Shown here in pieces: positions 7,448-14,940 of a DNA stretch of 21,257 nt. Every line of letters starts with the position of its first letter. Within the stretch, counting starts at the first letter, position 1. Position numbers and translations under genes: made by a program. The notes under the pieces are model-generated. The model did not search any database. It worked only from the letters and a program-made list of their open reading frames with translations, and was not told the origin of the DNA. This stretch comes from Bacillota bacterium (lineage in GTDB: Bacteria > Bacillota > Clostridia > Christensenellales > CAG-138), in the NCBI GenBank assembly GCA_023451115.1, contig JAEXFV010000028.1, positions 1 to 21,257 on the forward strand, in the 5' to 3' direction.

Positions 7448-8125
7448 TTACTCATCCCACTGGCTGCGATATTTTTCCATAATTCCTCTAAGCAGCATAC
7501 TTTGGGCAGGCGGCGTATAGGTAATTGCGTTTGCACCCGCCTCCAGTGTCATTGCAATGCTTTCCCTGGTGGTACCGCCTGTTGCAATAATAGGTACATA
7601 AGGATAGTCTTTGCGAATCATCTTTACAATTTGCGCGGTATTCTGCCCTCCGGATACATTAAAAATATCCACGCCGGCATCCAACCTTCCCTTAAAATCC
7701 GTATGCTCTGAAGCGACCGTTACTACAACCGGTATGTCAATAAGCTGCTTCAATCCTTCGATGGTTTCATTGGGCGTTGGCGCATTCACTACAACGCCCA
7801 TAGCGCCCTGAAACTCTGCATCCTGCGCAATATTTAAAGTGCGCTTGCCTCCCGTAATTCCTCCTCCAACACCACAAAAAACCGGCACATCTGCAACCGC
7901 CATAATAGCGTGGGTAATCGCTGGCTGCGGCGTAAAGGGATAAACGGCAATAATTGCGTTGGCATTGATATTTTTTATAATTGCAACATCCGTGGTAAAC
8001 GCAAGGGATTTAATCAGTTTGCCGAATATGCCGATACCGGTAGCCTGGTTGATAATGTCGGGCACCTTGATCATATGACTTCTTAAATTTCCGTCCAATT
8101 CCGGGATATAGCGTTGGTCCTCCAT
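7448..8125 (-). CDS. TIM-barrel protein, function unknown
   Basis: A 225-aa soluble protein with alternating beta-strand and helix segments and Gly-rich loop ends typical of a (beta/alpha)8 barrel: VFCGVGGGITGGK, AMGVVVNAP, DIFNVSGGQN, IIATGGTTRES and GANAITYTPP. The ATGG and NVSGG turns look like a phosphate-binding cup, as in ribulose-phosphate-binding barrels, but I recognise no named enzyme and cannot identify catalytic residues. The start is ATG at 8125 with AAAGGGGGAG 4-5 nt upstream. It is a monocistronic unit with its own sigma-A promoter (8158-8186) and terminator, divergent from the VTC gene. Confidence 0.75.
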   Translation of the reverse strand: MEDQRYIPELDGNLRSHMIKVPDIINQATGIGIFGKLIKSLAFTTDVAIIKNINANAIIAVYPFTPQPAITHAIMAVADVPVFCGVGGGITGGKRTLNIAQDAEFQGAMGVVVNAPTPNETIEGLKQLIDIPVVVTVASEHTDFKGRLDAGVDIFNVSGGQNTAQIVKMIRKDYPYVPIIATGGTTRESIAMTLEAGANAITYTPPAQSMLLRGIMEKYRSQWDE

Positions 8126-8157
8126 TATACTCCCCCTTTCTGATAATTGGTCATTTA

Positions 8158-8186
8158 TTTATAAAATACCTTTCTAATAATAGCAA
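8158..8186 (-). promoter_or_regulatory. Sigma-A promoter of the TIM-barrel gene
   Basis: On the minus strand: TTGCTA (8186-8181), a 17-nt spacer, TATAAA (8163-8158), about 32 nt before the ATG. The rest of the 8126-8327 gap shows no convincing plus-strand -35/-10 for the VTC gene. Confidence 0.6.
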
Positions 8187-8327
8187 GAACTACCTCTTAT
8201 TACGGGAAAGATACGCCATGTTTGCGCCACAATCCATCACGAAGGTTTCAAAGTAATATCATTAGAATACCATATCTGACGGTCAAACTAAACGTATTGA
8301 ATGTAAAATAATTGCAAAGGAGACGTT

Positions 8328-9011
8328 ATGGATACTCTGCAATACCGTAGTGAATATAAGCACGAAATCAATCAAGGGGAATATGTAAGTCTGCTGCCGC
8401 GGCTGAAAGCCATAATGCGCCCTGATCCTCATGCTGGGCCGGATGGTTGTTACTGGGTCAGCAGCCTATATTTTGATAATGCCGATGACAAGGCTCTGCG
8501 GGAAAAACTGGATGGACTCAATCACCGGGAAAAATATCGTATCCGCGCCTACAATGGCGATGTTTCTTCGCTGCGTCTTGAAAAAAAATCCAAGCATGAT
8601 GGTTTATGCCTAAAAGAAAACGCGCCTATCACGTGGGAACAATATCAAAAAATACTAGTGGGAGATACGCAGTTTTTATACAACAGCGGCGTACCATTGC
8701 TGCAGGATTTTTACGCAAAACGCGTCATTCACCAACTTCGCCCCCGCACCATAGTGCTGTATCGTCGGGAGGCATTCGTTTATGCTCCCGGCAATGTGCG
8801 GGTTACCATTGACCAGGATATCCGCACCGGCTTTGGCATGCATAATCTGTTCGACCCAGCGCTGGTATCCGCCTCTGCCGCCCAACATAAAATCCTGGAG
8901 GTGAAATTTGACGAATTTCTCCCGGAAATTATTCGCGACATCGTGCAGGTAAGCAACCGGCAAAGCGCTGCATTTTCCAAATATGCAGCCTGTCGTATGG
9001 CAAGTTTTTAG
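8328..9011 (+). CDS. VTC-domain (polyphosphate polymerase-like) protein
   Basis: A 227-aa single-domain protein of the VTC superfamily (a triphosphate-tunnel fold), whose eukaryotic members make polyphosphate from ATP. The tunnel-type residues are in place: Glu9 and Lys11 in YRSEYK, Arg71/Arg73 in KYRIRAY, Glu85 to Lys89 in LEKKSK, Arg146-147 in VLYRREAF, VTIDQDIRTG (160-168), Glu191/Lys193 in ILEVKFDEFLP, and Lys218 in FSKYA. It has no SPX or transmembrane domain. It heads a cluster with the DUF4956 membrane protein and CotH; all three are co-oriented and I infer a shared process. The start is ATG at 8328 after AAAGGAG. Whether it makes polyphosphate here or has another substrate cannot be read from sequence. 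Confidence 0.88.
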   Translation: MDTLQYRSEYKHEINQGEYVSLLPRLKAIMRPDPHAGPDGCYWVSSLYFDNADDKALREKLDGLNHREKYRIRAYNGDVSSLRLEKKSKHDGLCLKENAPITWEQYQKILVGDTQFLYNSGVPLLQDFYAKRVIHQLRPRTIVLYRREAFVYAPGNVRVTIDQDIRTGFGMHNLFDPALVSASAAQHKILEVKFDEFLPEIIRDIVQVSNRQSAAFSKYAACRMASF

Positions 9012-9094
9012 GGACTGCCGCACAAAATCAGCATCACCGCAAAGCCAAAAAACCGAGAACTTCAGAACAATAGCGGGCAAAACCTACATTTAAC

Positions 9095-9105
9095 TATGTT
9101 ATAAA
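9095..9105 (+). promoter_or_regulatory. Possible extended -10 before the DUF4956 gene
   Basis: ATGTTATAAA has a TGnTATAAA extended -10 form 24 nt before the DUF4956 ATG, with no good -35. It may give internal transcription in the VTC cluster; the 117-nt gap after the VTC gene contains nothing else clear. Confidence 0.3.
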
Positions 9106-9128
9106 ATTTGAAGAAAGAAGGATATTTT

Positions 9129-9803
9129 ATGACGTTCAACGATATTTTTAAATCCAGCTTTTTAGAAAGCGTTTCATCCTTTTCCCTGTTGGACATGGCA
9201 ATTGCGCTGGCGCTTTCCTTTGCCTTAGGTTTATTTATTTACTATGTTTATAAGAAAACCTATCGTGGCGTAATGTATTCAAAATCGTTCGGCGTTTCCC
9301 TTATGGCCCTTTCCATGATTACAACGCTGGTCATTTTAGCAATTACCTCTAATGTGGTGCTTTCTCTGGGCATGGTAGGCGCGCTATCTATCGTACGCTT
9401 TCGCTCTGCTATTAAGGAGCCTCTGGATATCGCTTTCCTCTTTTGGTCCATCGCAGCCGGGATTGTGTTGGGCGCGGGCCTAATTCCTCTGGCAGTGCTG
9501 GGTTCTGTCATCATTGGCGTTATTTTGCTGGTTTTTGTCAATCGAAAAGGGGGCGACATGCCCTATTTACTCATTCTGCATTGTAAGGATGAGGAGGCGG
9601 AAAGCCTTTGCAGCGCCAAGATCAATGCCGCCGCTAAGAAAGCCGCAATAAAAGCGAAAACAGTGCGCCCCGATGGAATTGAGTTGACCATGGAGGTACG
9701 CTTGGGCAATCACGGAAACACGGCTTTCCTAAATGAGTTAGCACAGATCGCCGGGGTGCAAGATACGGCATTGGTATCCTATAACGGAGAGTATATGTCC
9801 TGA
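9129..9803 (+). CDS. DUF4956 multi-pass membrane protein
   Basis: A 224-aa protein with about four hydrophobic helices (about 22-41, 53-73, 101-118, 119-137) and a soluble C-terminal domain (about 140-224). The motif GMVGALSIVRFRSAIKEP (81-98), between helices two and three, is the conserved core of DUF4956. The first soluble residues after the helices (GGDMPYLLILHCKD) begin a small alpha/beta, ACT- or MgtC-tail-like domain. The start is ATG at 9129 (MTFND) with AAGGA 6-7 nt upstream; a TTG at 9108 is less likely. The function is unknown. Genes of this family commonly sit beside VTC and CotH genes, which suggests membrane handling of the product or substrate of those enzymes. Confidence 0.85.
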   Translation: MTFNDIFKSSFLESVSSFSLLDMAIALALSFALGLFIYYVYKKTYRGVMYSKSFGVSLMALSMITTLVILAITSNVVLSLGMVGALSIVRFRSAIKEPLDIAFLFWSIAAGIVLGAGLIPLAVLGSVIIGVILLVFVNRKGGDMPYLLILHCKDEEAESLCSAKINAAAKKAAIKAKTVRPDGIELTMEVRLGNHGNTAFLNELAQIAGVQDTALVSYNGEYMS

Positions 9804-9845
9804 TGAAATGGTTTTCAAAAAAATAGAGAAAGGAGGAATCCCCAA

Positions 9846-11648
9846 ATGACAGGAAAATGTGTCAATCGGATCACCGCCTGCGTCATGGCTATGGCCCTGA
9901 TCTTTACCTTGTTGCTCCTGCTATGGCCGCAAAGCGTTATCGGCGATGCCTCAGCTGCAGTAACCATGGAATACCAAGAGAAGCTTTTCTCCCTTGATCA
10001 TGCGCTGGACATCGATATCCGTGTTGATCAGCAGGAATGGGAAAGTATGCTGGAAAACGCTACTGACAAGGAATATATCCAATGCGATGTAGTAATTGAC
10101 GGTAACACGTTTACAACAGTTGGAATTCGCGCAAAGGGGAACTCCAGTCTCTCCACCATCGCCAGCTCCGATTCGGATCGGGTGAGTTTTAAGTTGGAGT
10201 TCGACCATTACGTGAGCGGCCAAACCTGCTATGGGCTGGATAAGTTGGCTTTAAACAGCAATTATGCGGATGCAACTTATATGAAGGAATATCTTTCCTA
10301 CGCTTTATTCCAATTTATGAACGTTCCCTCCTCTCTCTGCGCCTTTGCCAACATAACGGTCAATGGAGAGCCATGGGGTTGTTACCTTGCAGTAGAGTGT
10401 TTGGAAGAAAGCTATGCCCTGCGCAACTTTGGCGTAGGTTATGGCGCCTTATATAAGCCAGAAAACATGGATATGGATGGTGGGCGCGGTGCGCAGGGGC
10501 AAAACAGGGCAGGTGTGAACCTTGTTTATTCCGATGACGAAATCGATAGCTATGGAGGAATTTTTGAGGGCACCGTGTTTTCTTCCACAACAGTCCAGGA
10601 TCAATCCCGTGTTGTGGAAGCGTTAAAAAACCTAAATGCCGGCGCCAACCTGGAAGATTATATTGATGTAGACGAAGTGCTACGCTACTTTGCGGTGAAT
10701 ACCGTGCTGGTGAATTTGGATCACTATACCGGCAGTATGCAGCATAACTACTACCTCTATGAACAGGATGGCAAGCTATCCATGTTGCCTTGGGATTATA
10801 ATTTGGCCTTTGGCGGGTTTCAATCCGGCTCTGCTTCCTCAGCCATTCATTTCCCCATCGATACGCCAGTATCCGGTACAACACTAGAGGAACGGCCTAT
10901 GCTGGGCAAACTGTTGGAAGTGCCCGAATATTTACAGAAATATCATGAATATTTGCAGCAAATTATAACAGAGTTTTTTGAAAGCGGTTATTTTGACAGC
11001 CTAATTGATGAAACAGACTCTATGATAGGCAGCCTGGTACAAACCGACGCCACCGCATTTTATACCTACGAAGAATATCAGGCAGCCATTGCCATGCTAA
11101 AGGCCTTTGGTGCGGCAAGAGCGCAATCCATTCAAGGGCAGCTGGAAGGAAGTATCCCCAGCACAGAAGCGGAACAAACACAAAACCCGGAAGCTTTGGT
11201 GAACGCATCAAACATTGATTTGACTGTAATGGGTAGTCAAGGTGGCCGAGGTGACAGTAAATTTCCCGGTGATGATTTTGAAAATTCGGCCGAAGTTCCA
11301 TTTGTTCCAGAGCAGGATGAAGGATTGCCGCAAGAAGGTAAGCCATCCTTTGAAGGAACGTTACCCAGCGGGGAAGCGTTTTCCCCTCCGGATGGAGGCC
11401 AGCGGCCTCCTGGCAACGGCACAAGAGGCAATCGGGAATTTGATGCCGGCGACAATAAGCAAGCGATGCCCCCAATGAGTGATAATGCGGGGCCAAATGG
11501 TTTCGAAACATCTTCTCAAAGCGATATCCCCTGGCCATTGCTTGGTATCTGCACGGCAATTTTACTTCTTGCACTCCTCTTTGCCAAACTCTTCCCCATG
11601 CGTCGTTATGGTAGGCCTGGAAATCCCAGCGCACCTAAAAGGACATAA
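9846..11648 (+). CDS. CotH-family protein kinase, membrane-anchored
   Basis: A 600-aa secreted or membrane protein of the CotH family; Bacillus CotH is an atypical kinase that phosphorylates spore-coat proteins. An N-terminal signal or anchor helix lies at about 10-28. The kinase core shows GIRAKGNSS (93-101), FKLEFD (115-120), GLDKLALNS (130-138) followed by YMKEYLSY, a likely catalytic Asp292 with Asn301 in NLDHYTGSMQHNYYLY, and the metal-site Asp317 in PWDYNLAFGG. A Gly/Pro/Asn-rich linker (about 450-565) then leads to a second hydrophobic helix (about 567-587) and a basic tail (MRRYGRPG). The kinase domain would thus sit outside the membrane between two anchors, unlike the soluble Bacillus coat protein. 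The start is ATG at 9846 with AGGAGG 9 nt upstream. It is last in the VTC-DUF4956-CotH cluster. Confidence 0.9.
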   Translation: MTGKCVNRITACVMAMALIFTLLLLLWPQSVIGDASAAVTMEYQEKLFSLDHALDIDIRVDQQEWESMLENATDKEYIQCDVVIDGNTFTTVGIRAKGNSSLSTIASSDSDRVSFKLEFDHYVSGQTCYGLDKLALNSNYADATYMKEYLSYALFQFMNVPSSLCAFANITVNGEPWGCYLAVECLEESYALRNFGVGYGALYKPENMDMDGGRGAQGQNRAGVNLVYSDDEIDSYGGIFEGTVFSSTTVQDQSRVVEALKNLNAGANLEDYIDVDEVLRYFAVNTVLVNLDHYTGSMQHNYYLYEQDGKLSMLPWDYNLAFGGFQSGSASSAIHFPIDTPVSGTTLEERPMLGKLLEVPEYLQKYHEYLQQIITEFFESGYFDSLIDETDSMIGSLVQTDATAFYTYEEYQAAIAMLKAFGAARAQSIQGQLEGSIPSTEAEQTQNPEALVNASNIDLTVMGSQGGRGDSKFPGDDFENSAEVPFVPEQDEGLPQEGKPSFEGTLPSGEAFSPPDGGQRPPGNGTRGNREFDAGDNKQAMPPMSDNAGPNGFETSSQSDIPWPLLGICTAILLLALLFAKLFPMRRYGRPGNPSAPKRT

Positions 11649-11686
11649 AGGAAGGCCCTGCGCTAAAATAGCGCAGGGCCTTCCTT
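11648..11686. terminator. 18-bp perfect hairpin between cotH and argH (convergent)
   Basis: AAGGAAGGCCCTGCGCTA (11648-11665) pairs perfectly with 11669-11686 across an AAA loop. It starts at the last base of the CotH stop codon. It has only a UUCCUU arm rather than a true U-tract, but its position between convergent genes supports bidirectional termination. Confidence 0.7.
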
Positions 11687-11724
11687 CTCCCTATCTGCCT
11701 TAGAAAATTAAGCGCTCCATAATG

Positions 11725-13146
11725 TTACAGCTCAAATCCACTGGCTTTGAGCAGTTCCTGCTGTTGGGATATCCACTCTTCCGACTGGGCAATGTGGTTT
11801 AATACGGCTTGTGGGGCAGGCCCGCCTGGAAGCGCTCTGCCATCTACACAAGTTTCCAGGGAAACAGCTTGGAACACATCCTCTTCAAAAGCCGGTGAAA
11901 ATTCCTGCAGCTGTTGTAACGTTAAGTCCGAGATGGCCTTATGCTGTTGAATGCAGGCAAGCACCAACGCCCCGATCACCTCGTGTGCTGTACGGAAAGG
12001 CATCCCTTTTTTCACCAAATAATCCGCTGCATCGGTTGCATTGGTAAAGCCTCTGCCAGCACCCTGATACATCATTTCTGTACGAAAATGCAGCGTAGAA
12101 AACATGCGAGTAAACATATCCAGGCAGCCGTTAACAGTATCCAGTGCGTCAAACACCGCCTCTTTATCCTCCTGCATGTCTTTATTGTAAGCTAACGGTA
12201 GCCCCTTCATCATGGTCAAAAGGGCTGATAAGTCCCCGTATACCCGGCCGCTCTTCCCACGAATTAACTCTGCTACATCCGGGTTTTTCTTTTGGGGCAT
12301 AATGGATGAACCCGTGGAATAGGCATCATCCATTTCCACGAAACGGAATTCATCGGTGCTCCATAAAATCAGTTCTTCGCAAAAACGGGAAAGGTGCATC
12401 ATAATCATGGAAGCACAAGCGGCATATTCAATACAAAAATCCCGATCGGATACGCTATCCAGGCTGTTGCGGGTGATATGGGAAAAACCCAGGCTTTTTG
12501 CCACTGCCTGTCTATCCAGCGGATAGGTACTCCCTGCCAAAGCGCCTGCGCCCAATGGCATATAATCCATGCGTCCTTTACAATCCACTACCCGCTCCAC
12601 ATCCCTGCGGAACATTTCAACATAGGCCATAATATGGTGCCCCAGGGTGATGGGCTGGGCTTTTTGCAAATGGGTATACCCCGGCATAATGGTGTTTACG
12701 TTTTGCCGGGCAGTAGCCAAAAGAGCCTTTTGCAAGCCCAGCAGACGACGGATGGTTTCCTGCGCTCCATGCATCATATACATACGGCAATCCAGGGCTA
12801 CCTGATCGTTGCGGCTGCGGCCAGTATGTACCCGCTTGCCCGCCTCGCCGATACGATCAGTCAGCAGCTTTTCCACATTCATGTGGATATCCTCTGCACT
12901 TTTGAGAAACGTTATTTTTTCATCTTCCACGTCCTGCAAAATCTGTTGCAGGCCTTTCACGATGTGATCGGCATCCTCTTGTGGAATAATCCCCTGCTTG
13001 CCCAACATGGTGGCATGGGCAATAGAACCTAAAATATCTTCCCTTGCCATGCGCTGATCCACATCGATGGAAGAGTGGAAATCATCCATTGTTTTGTCTG
13101 CTGCTTTTTGAAAACGGCCGCCCCAAAGCTTTTTGTCTTCGTTCAT
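11725..13146 (-). CDS. argH: Argininosuccinate lyase
   Basis: A 473-aa cytosolic enzyme that splits argininosuccinate into arginine and fumarate, the last step of arginine synthesis. The start KLWGGRF, the HTGRSRNDQVALD substrate loop, GYTHLQKAQP, and the fumarase/aspartase signature GSSIMPQKKNP are all present. Length is normal (about 460). The start is ATG at 13146 with GGAGG at 13151-13155; an upstream in-frame extension to 13302 is rejected because it crosses the promoter and leader. It lies downstream of argG on the same strand but has its own promoter (TTGCCC-N17-TATAAT) after the argG hairpin. Confidence 0.97.
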   Translation of the reverse strand: MNEDKKLWGGRFQKAADKTMDDFHSSIDVDQRMAREDILGSIAHATMLGKQGIIPQEDADHIVKGLQQILQDVEDEKITFLKSAEDIHMNVEKLLTDRIGEAGKRVHTGRSRNDQVALDCRMYMMHGAQETIRRLLGLQKALLATARQNVNTIMPGYTHLQKAQPITLGHHIMAYVEMFRRDVERVVDCKGRMDYMPLGAGALAGSTYPLDRQAVAKSLGFSHITRNSLDSVSDRDFCIEYAACASMIMMHLSRFCEELILWSTDEFRFVEMDDAYSTGSSIMPQKKNPDVAELIRGKSGRVYGDLSALLTMMKGLPLAYNKDMQEDKEAVFDALDTVNGCLDMFTRMFSTLHFRTEMMYQGAGRGFTNATDAADYLVKKGMPFRTAHEVIGALVLACIQQHKAISDLTLQQLQEFSPAFEEDVFQAVSLETCVDGRALPGGPAPQAVLNHIAQSEEWISQQQELLKASGFEL

Positions 13147-13204
13147 ATTTCCTCCAACTGCGCACGTATTCTTCATACGTTTCACCCAACGCCTGTGTGC
13201 AGTT

Positions 13205-13233
13205 ATTATACTACCTTCCGTTAATAAGGGCAA
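13205..13233 (-). promoter_or_regulatory. Sigma-A promoter of argH
   Basis: On the minus strand: TTGCCC (13233-13228), a 17-nt spacer, TATAAT (13210-13205). The predicted leader of about 50 nt contains a short hairpin ACGTAT-gaaga-ATACGT before the GGAGG. Confidence 0.7.
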
Positions 13234-13246
13234 ACATGTCAATAAC

Positions 13247-13280
13247 GAGAAAGGGCCTTTTCGATAAAAGGCCCTTTCTC
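13247..13280. terminator. 15-bp perfect hairpin after argG
   Basis: GAGAAAGGGCCTTTT (13247-13261) pairs perfectly with 13266-13280 across a CGAT loop, 30 nt past the argG stop. There is no long U-tract after it, so some read-through into argH is possible. Confidence 0.65.
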
Positions 13281-13309
13281 TATTTTCCAAAGCAGAAAGC
13301 AAATGCTTT

Positions 13310-14518
13310 TTACTTTTCCAGGCTCTTTTCCATCATCGCGCGCACCTTAAGGGGCAAACCAAAGAGGTTAATAAAACCTTCTGCATCCTTCTGGTTATAA
13401 ACCTCATCCTCTTCAAAGGTGGCAAAATCCGGATTATAGAGGGAATACTGGCTCTTTACCCCGGCATGGTAGGTATTGCCCTTATACAGCTTGAGGCGAG
13501 ATACGCCTGTAGTGTTCTGCTGCATTACATCGACCATAGCGTCCATGGAAGCTTTGAGGGGCGTAAACCACTTGCCGTCATATACCAGCTCAGAATACCG
13601 GGTAGCCATTTGTTGCTTATAGTGCATGGTATCCCGATCCAGCGTAATATACTCGAGCTGCTGCAGCGCATCATACAGTATGGTTCCACCGGGGTTCTCA
13701 TACACACCGCGGCACTTGATTCCAACCAGCCGATTTTCTACCATATCATCAATGCCAATGCCGTGTTTGGCGCCCAACTCGTTGCACTTGGTCACAATTT
13801 CCAGCGGGCTCATCTTCTGGCCGTTTACTGCAACCGGCACGCCTTTTTCAAAGGCAATTTCAATGTAGTCTGGCTCATCCGGCGCAGCGCTGGGGGCGTT
13901 GCAGATTAAGTACAGGCTATCCTTCGGTTCATTCCAAGGGTCTTCCAAATCCAATCCCTCGTGGGATAGGTGCCAAATGTTGCGATCCATGCTATAGCTT
14001 TCTTCCGCCTTGAACTGCAACGGAATGTTGCGCTCTTTGGCATATTCAATTTCTTCGCTACGGCCCTTTAAATCCCAAATTCTCCAAGGCGCAATGATCT
14101 TCATTTCAGGCGCCAAAGCTTTGATGGAGAGCTCAAACCGCACTTGGTCGTTGCCTTTTCCCGTACAACCATGGGCAATGGCGGTAGCGCCTTCTTTTTT
14201 CGCGATCTCCACCAAACGCTTTGCAATGCAGGGGCGGGCTGTAGACGTACCCAGCAGATATTTGTTCTCATATTTTGCGCCTGCTTTGAGGGTAGGGAAA
14301 ATATAATCCTTTACATATTCATCCTTTAAATCCTCAATGTAAATCTTGCTGGCGCCCGTCTTAATGGCCTTTTCATTTAAAGGTTCCAGCTCCTCACCCT
14401 GGCCAACATCCGCTGCCACGGCGATTACTTCATAATCGTAATTCTCTTTGAGCCAGGGAATAATGATGGAGGTATCCAACCCTCCGGAGTATGCCAGCAC
14501 GACCTTTTCCTTTGCCAT
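13310..14518 (-). CDS. argG: Argininosuccinate synthase
   Basis: A 402-aa ATP-dependent ligase joining citrulline and aspartate into argininosuccinate, the penultimate arginine step. The N-terminal PP-loop AYSGGLDTS (9-17) binds ATP; AHGCTGKGNDQVRFE is the citrulline/ATP-binding segment. Length is as expected (about 400). The start is ATG at 14518, with GGAGG 11 nt upstream. It is co-oriented with argH, completing citrulline to arginine. The promoter overlaps an ARG-box-like dyad, implying arginine-responsive repression by ArgR/AhrC. A 15-bp hairpin follows the gene. Confidence 0.97.
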   Translation of the reverse strand: MAKEKVVLAYSGGLDTSIIIPWLKENYDYEVIAVAADVGQGEELEPLNEKAIKTGASKIYIEDLKDEYVKDYIFPTLKAGAKYENKYLLGTSTARPCIAKRLVEIAKKEGATAIAHGCTGKGNDQVRFELSIKALAPEMKIIAPWRIWDLKGRSEEIEYAKERNIPLQFKAEESYSMDRNIWHLSHEGLDLEDPWNEPKDSLYLICNAPSAAPDEPDYIEIAFEKGVPVAVNGQKMSPLEIVTKCNELGAKHGIGIDDMVENRLVGIKCRGVYENPGGTILYDALQQLEYITLDRDTMHYKQQMATRYSELVYDGKWFTPLKASMDAMVDVMQQNTTGVSRLKLYKGNTYHAGVKSQYSLYNPDFATFEEDEVYNQKDAEGFINLFGLPLKVRAMMEKSLEK

Positions 14519-14562
14519 GATCTTTTACGCCTCCAATGTGGTAATGTAATTTTGATAGAGTA

Positions 14563-14591
14563 ATTATACATATTATCGTATAAATATTCAA
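14563..14591 (-). promoter_or_regulatory. Sigma-A promoter of argG
   Basis: On the minus strand: TTGAAT (14591-14586), a 17-nt spacer, TATAAT (14568-14563). An A/T-rich, UP-element-like stretch (14602-14621) lies just upstream. Confidence 0.75.
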
Positions 14592-14592
14592 T
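14575..14592 (-). promoter_or_regulatory. ARG-box-like operator overlapping the argG -35
   Basis: The minus strand reads ATTGAATATTTATACGAT. Against the ArgR/AhrC half-site pattern TGAATwwwwATTCA, the left half (TGAAT) is exact and the right half (ATACG) is 3 of 5. It overlaps the -35, a position expected for repression by arginine. Confidence 0.5.
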
Positions 14593-14601
14593 ACCTTTTG
14601 G

Positions 14602-14764
14602 GAAAATTTTTTAAAATTTCCAATATCCCCGTTTTTTCTTTTGGCTGAATGCTTTTTATTCGTTGATTTCTAAAAAGAAATGCTCTCAATAAGGGCAATA
14701 GTGCCGTGTAGAAACCCGCTGCTTTTATCCATCCTAAATATATTTCAAAAAACAATCAAAAAAC
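14602..14764. other. Non-coding stretch between argG and infC promoters
   Basis: The 14519-14940 gap is 422 nt. It holds the argG promoter and ARG box, the infC promoter and leader, and this A/T-rich middle part. I see no ORF with a ribosome binding site, RNA gene or repeat here beyond the UP-like tract at 14602-14621. Confidence 0.6.
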
Positions 14765-14793
14765 TTGACAATCTTTGGTCCACCCACTATAAT
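14765..14793 (+). promoter_or_regulatory. Consensus sigma-A promoter of infC-rpmI-rplT
   Basis: TTGACA (14765-14770), a 17-nt spacer, TATAAT (14788-14793): a perfect match to consensus, preceded by A-tracts. The predicted start near 14800 leaves a leader of about 140 nt. Confidence 0.9.
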
Positions 14794-14799
14794 ACAAAT

Positions 14800-14897
14800 G
14801 TTCAAGCAGAAGCGCCCGTAGCTTCTCACCTGCCGGCATCGCCAGGCATGGTATTAGGGTTCTAGAGAGGAAAGTGGGCGCATTGCGTCCACTTTTT
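14800..14897 (+). promoter_or_regulatory. infC leader with intrinsic attenuator (L20-leader-like)
   Basis: The leader has an early hairpin AGAAGC/GCTTCT and then a terminator: AAAGTGGGCGC (14871-14881) pairs with GCGTCCACTTT (14885-14895, one G-U pair) around an ATT loop, followed by a run of U (14893-14897). A terminator before the first gene of this operon fits the known Firmicutes mechanism in which excess L20 causes premature termination. The L20-binding fold itself was not verified. Confidence 0.65.
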
Positions 14898-14940
14898 GCA
14901 TATTCTGCGGAGCGAGTATTAAACTTGGAGGTGTTTCACC

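Noticed and set aside
6926..7711. Long plus-strand open frame opposite the lonB 5' end and its upstream region
   Set aside because: It is antisense to well-supported lonB and to the TIM-barrel gene, has no ribosome binding site and crosses a terminator; it is a codon-bias shadow.
11020..11634. Long minus-strand open frame opposite the cotH 3' half
   Set aside because: It mirrors the low-complexity linker of CotH, has no start signal, and lies beyond the hairpin that separates the convergent genes.
12394..13032. Long plus-strand open frame opposite argH
   Set aside because: Antisense to a clear argH, with no ribosome binding site and no recognisable motif.
13147..13302. N-terminal extension of argH
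   Set aside because: It would run through the argG hairpin and the argH promoter; GGAGG and family alignment place the start at 13146.
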